Source: Cinclus cinclus
Taxonomy: Eukaryota > Chordata > Aves > Passeriformes > Cinclidae
DNA length: 64,000 nucleotides
Assembly (NCBI RefSeq): GCF_963662255.1
Contig: NC_085084.1
Coordinates: 228,501 to 292,500 of the forward strand
Direction: 5' to 3'
Shown here: positions 61,016 to 64,000 of the stretch, in pieces
How the letters are laid out: each line of letters opens with the position of its first letter
Numbering within the stretch: the first letter of the stretch is position 1
Made by a program: the position numbers and the translations under genes
Notes under the pieces: model-generated
What the model saw: only the letters and a program-made list of their open reading frames with translations
Databases searched by the model: none
Told to the model about the DNA's origin: nothing

Positions 61016-62087
61016 GGAGCGGGGGGCGTGGCCGCGGGCCCCGGGGGTCGGTCCGAGGGCAGCCGCTCGCGACCGAGGGCGTGGGCGGGGCCCCGTCGGG
61101 GCTGCGGGCCCGGGGCCGCGGGACCCTCGACGGCCCGTCCCCAGCGCCTGCGTCGTCCCGCGACCCGGCCGCAGCTCCCCGTGGCCCTTAGTCTCCCGAC
61201 GCCCGGACGGCGCTTGTCGGGACTGTGCGTCCCCGGCGCCCCCGGGACCCCGGGCCGTGGGCGGGGAGGCCGCGCCCAGGGAGGTTCTCCGCCTGCCCGC
61301 GCTGCCCGCGGTCCAGCCGGGGCTTGGTCGTCGCCGTGCTCGGAAATGGCGAGTTTCCACTCGGGCCGCCGCGCCCGCGGGTCGTGCCCCGCGGCGGTGT
61401 CGCCCCGGCCGAGAACACTGCGGCGGCTGCAGGGAGGTCCGGGCAGCCTCCCTCGCCTCACGGGTGACCCTGGCGGCGTGGCAGAGCCCCGCTGAACCGG
61501 CGTCCTCGGCCCCGCCGCCCGGACATCTTCCCACGGGATCTTTGTGGGGACGAGAGCGCAGTAGAGTTCAGCCCGCCGTCCCGGAGCGAGCTCTTCCGGC
61601 CCAGCTGAGCCCTTTAGGTCTCGGCGGCAGCGGGGCCGTGCCCCGGTCCCCGCTGGCCAGCGCGGGACCGCTGTCCGCGGCGGACGGGCGGGCGCGGGCC
61701 GAGTTTTCGTTGAAGTCGAAACTGCCGGGCGGGCCGGCCGCTGCTGCCGCTCCGCACTCCGGCTCGGGGCGGCCGTCGGGGATGGCGAGCAGCGCCGTCC
61801 TGCGCGGAGGGGACGGGCGGGCAGGCAGGCAGGCAGGGCCGGATCACATCCAGCCTGGCTTCCATCCCTGCCGTGACCCCTCCCGTTCTCCTTCTGCTCC
61901 TTGCTCAGCCGGTACTGAGGTGAAGACCCCTCGGCCCAGCTCTCCACAGGAGCCAGAGGCGACAGAGGCTTTTGAGCGCCCTGTCCCGGGGCTCCCGGCC
62001 CGTCCAAGTCACCCTGCCCAGCCCAGGCAGCACTGTCGGTGCTGCTGCCCCTGCGGCCATCCCCGCTCTCGGCCGCCTCCGCCGCGC

Positions 62088-62172
62088 CATGAAATGCTTT
62101 ATCGATTAAACGATTATTCAGGCGATTTAACTAATAAAAGGCCTCATCGATCGCTTCGAAATTGCATTCCGC
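62088..62172. promoter_or_regulatory. AT-rich motif block inside the CpG island
   Basis: About 85 bp of AT-rich sequence interrupts GC-rich DNA abruptly. It contains TGAAATGCTTTATCGATTAA, ACGATTATTC, GATTTAACTAATAAAAGG, CATCGATCG and GAAATTGCATTCCG. ATCGAT occurs twice (ONECUT-like sites), with homeodomain-type ATTA/TAAT words and a POU-like TTGCAT. There is no repeat signature. It looks like a compact enhancer embedded in the promoter domain, about 2.5 kb upstream of the exon 1B ATG. Confidence 0.4.
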
Positions 62173-62599
62173 CACCGAGCCGCCAGGCCGCCTCCGTGCC
62201 CTCCGCCACCGCGCTACCCGCAGGGACGGCGTGGCGAGGCTCCCGCAGCCTCTCGCCAAGACCCGGTCCCTGTCCTGCTGCCCGGCTGGCCCCAGCCGCG
62301 GGGCACACGGACACCGGGGTCCCTCTCCACGGCATCCGGAGCTCTCGCTAGCCCGCCGCGCCGCCTCGACGGCCTGGCGGGGAGCTAGTCCCTCCCCGCC
62401 CTGTTCTGCCTCGCGTCCCCGCTCATGCCGGCGCCCCCCTTGTCCGCGGAGCCACCGGGCTCCCCGCAGCCCCTGGCCCGGGTCCCACCTGTGCGGCCGG
62501 CTCGGGGTGTCGCGTAGGTTTTCTCCAGCTCCATTCTGGCTCTTCAGGACTTGGGGAAACGGAGACAAGAAAAAGTTTCCACGTCGTATTGCAACCTCT

Positions 62600-62805
62600 T
62601 CCTTTTCCCTCTTTTTTTTCCGTTTTGTTCTTATTTTTTTGTGTTTTTTTCTCTTTTCTTGTATTTTCCGTTTTTCTTTTCCTCTCTGCTTTTTTTGTAT
62701 TTTCTTCTGTTTTGTCTTCTTTATTTTCTTTTTTCCCCTTCTTTATTTTCTTTTGTTTTCCTTCTTTATTTTCTCTCCTTTTTTTTTTTTTTTTTTTTTT
62801 TTTGT
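62600..62805. repeat. T-rich pyrimidine tract with 25-T run
   Basis: The plus strand is mostly T with scattered C (TTTTCTTTTGTTTTCC-type words) and ends in 25 consecutive T (62779-62803). Read on the minus strand it is A-rich. It separates the main CpG domain from a further GC-rich stretch. No transposon body is attached on either side that I can recognise. Confidence 0.9.
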
Positions 62806-64000
62806 GAGGGGCTCTCTCAGGTTGGAATAATTCAACTCTTCCGCTCCCCGCCGAGCTTTTGCAGCTGATCACTGAGCTGAAACTAAACGTTTTAGGTGGA
62901 AAAAAGCCTCTGAAGGAACCGTGAAATGATTAAGAAACTAAAGAGCTCCTCGCCATGTGAGATCATGTCCTGTTCTCTAAAACATCACAAGATGTCCCCA
63001 GACGCAGCCAAAACCCAGGAAAACTGTTCTGTAGCAGGAATCAAAGTTTGCTCGCAGCCGGCCGCCCCCCGAACGCTCCGCTGCCCCGGCAGCGGCGGCG
63101 GCACCTGCCCGCTCTGCCTCCGCCGCCCCGACCTGTCACCAACTTTTCAGCAGACCGACTTCCCCTTCCCGGGCCGGGGTGACGCTGCCGCCCCCGGGGC
63201 CGCGCTCTCCGCCGGGCCGGGCCGGGCCGCCGCAGGGGCGGGACAGGGAGCGGTCTGCGGGCGTCTGGGGGTGGCGAGAGACCTCCGAGCCCGCACGCCT
63301 CCGGGCCTGCCCTGCCCTTTCCTGTCCCGCGCCCCTTAACGAGGGACAGCCCCTGGACTGCGGCGGGCACCGGAGAAGAGCCAGTGGAGGCGCGGGGGCC
63401 CTGGGCAGGATTTTGATGCCCCGGGGGGGCTTCACTCGGGCTTACTCCCCCCGTACCTCCCATTCACGTGGCGGATGCAGACCCACGGCCACGAGTGAGG
63501 GTGGGGAGAGTTAAAGGGGAAAAAATCACGGGGCTTCGACCACTCTCAGGGCTGGTGGTTTATTCTTCAGCAAAACGACTGGGGATGTGGGGAGAGGGAA
63601 GCGGGAAATAACGGCCTTTCCCAAAGGCCAAAACAAATTTCGGGTGCAAGCCCGGCGGGCAGCCTCGCTCCTCGCGCCATCCAGCGCCTGCAGCCACGCA
63701 CCCACGCACACTCACGGCCCGCAGCACGTCTCGCACGGAACCCGCAGAGGCACGGAACCGATCCACTGGTGTGGCCGCAGGTGGGCTCGGCTCTGCTCTG
63801 CTCCCCTGCCCGAGCTTCCCCCTCTGCCCCACGGCCGCCGGCGCGCCTTGATATCGAGGAAGGGGCAGCGGGGTTTGCGAGTGGGGGACACCGCCACTGC
63901 CCGTGAGTGGAGCTGTCCGGGGAGCCCCGCTCGGGGAGCTCCGGGACCGGGAATGTGCCGGGAGAAGAGACGCCCGGCCAACGAAGGGGGTCTCTCCCGG
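62806..64000. other. Sequence upstream of the exon 1B promoter, partly CpG-rich
   Basis: 62806-63040 is of ordinary composition. 63040-63350 and 63640-64000 are GC- and CpG-rich, continuing the PAX5 upstream domain. PAX5 exon 1A (human peptide MDLEKNYPTPRTSRTG) was looked for on the minus strand and not found, so it is expected beyond 64000. Open frames on both strands here show no recognisable domain. Confidence 0.6.

Larger units (their letters stand above)
59340..62520. promoter_or_regulatory. PAX5: CpG-island domain containing the PAX5 exon 1B promoter
   Basis: CG dinucleotides are abundant from about 59340 to 59700 and 59930 to 62520, split only by an A-rich tract. There is no TATA box near exon 1B, as expected for a CpG-island promoter. 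GC boxes cluster at 60740-60761 and a GGGCGTGG box lies at about 61023-61030. Four CCAAT boxes lie at 60934-61013. In mammals exon 1B is driven by its own promoter, used in the central nervous system, testis and B cells; exon 1A is the more B-lineage-restricted upstream one. The transcription start was not located. The long open frames on both strands here come from lack of stop codons in GC-rich DNA. Confidence 0.75.

Noticed and set aside
59780..61534. Minus-strand open frame of 584 codons upstream of PAX5 exon 1B
   Set aside because: It covers the promoter, the GGGGCC array and the A-rich tract. The product is low-complexity and ends in a T-rich-encoded hydrophobic run, so it is a composition artefact.
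60054..62351. Very long plus-strand open frame (765 codons), with overlapping long frames on both strands, in the CpG island
   Set aside because: GC-rich DNA has few stop codons. The predicted peptides are Ala/Gly/Pro/Arg-rich, change style with the repeats (including the GGGGCC array and G run) and show no domain. Several frames are open at once.
62900..64000. PAX5 exon 1A
   Set aside because: Searched by eye for the MDLEKNYPTPRTSRTG coding pattern with a GT donor on the minus strand. No match found, so it is presumed beyond the window.

Overview
The window is vertebrate nuclear DNA, almost certainly from a bird. Five exons, plus one alternative first exon, match the paired-box transcription factor PAX5 on the minus strand with correct splice sites and phases. 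The interspersed repeats are mostly CR1 LINE 3' ends, with their diagnostic ATTCTGTG-like terminal repeats, plus short LTR remnants. No Alu-, B1- or L1-like sequence was seen, which fits a bird. One putative LTR resembles LTRs of songbird genomes, so a passerine is the most likely source; that last step is inference from memory.

Layout, in the order of PAX5 transcription (right to left): about 59.3-64.0 kb is a large CpG-rich domain holding the alternative promoter and exon 1B (59555-59597). It contains a GGGGCC repeat array, a 20-G run, a cluster of four CCAAT boxes, and a short AT-rich block. Exon 2 (55293-55458) and exon 3 (50774-50971) encode the paired domain. Exon 4 (46787-46851) encodes the end of the paired domain and the start of the linker. 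Exon 5 (44700-44828) carries the octapeptide and a basic stretch. Exon 6 (15406-15581) carries the partial homeodomain. Exons 5 and 6 are separated by a 29.1 kb intron. The leftmost 15.4 kb is the start of intron 6. Exon 1A (the B-lineage promoter) and exons 7-10 (transactivation and inhibitory domains) were not found and are probably outside the window.

All supported coding sequence belongs to this one gene. Joined through exon 1B, the visible exons give about 259 residues: PAI and RED halves of the paired domain, octapeptide, KRKR stretch and partial homeodomain. The remaining roughly 98% is intron or promoter. It holds CR1 fragments in both orientations, one well-bounded solo LTR (3685-4207), one probable longer LTR (about 5.4-6.5 kb), and long purine/pyrimidine microsatellites. 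It also holds several AT-rich, TAAT-rich stretches that look like candidate regulatory elements. No tRNA, rRNA, CRISPR array, operon or second protein gene was recognised. I found no evidence for a novel biological system. The most interesting leads are regulatory-sequence features of the PAX5 exon 1B CpG domain and intron 5.
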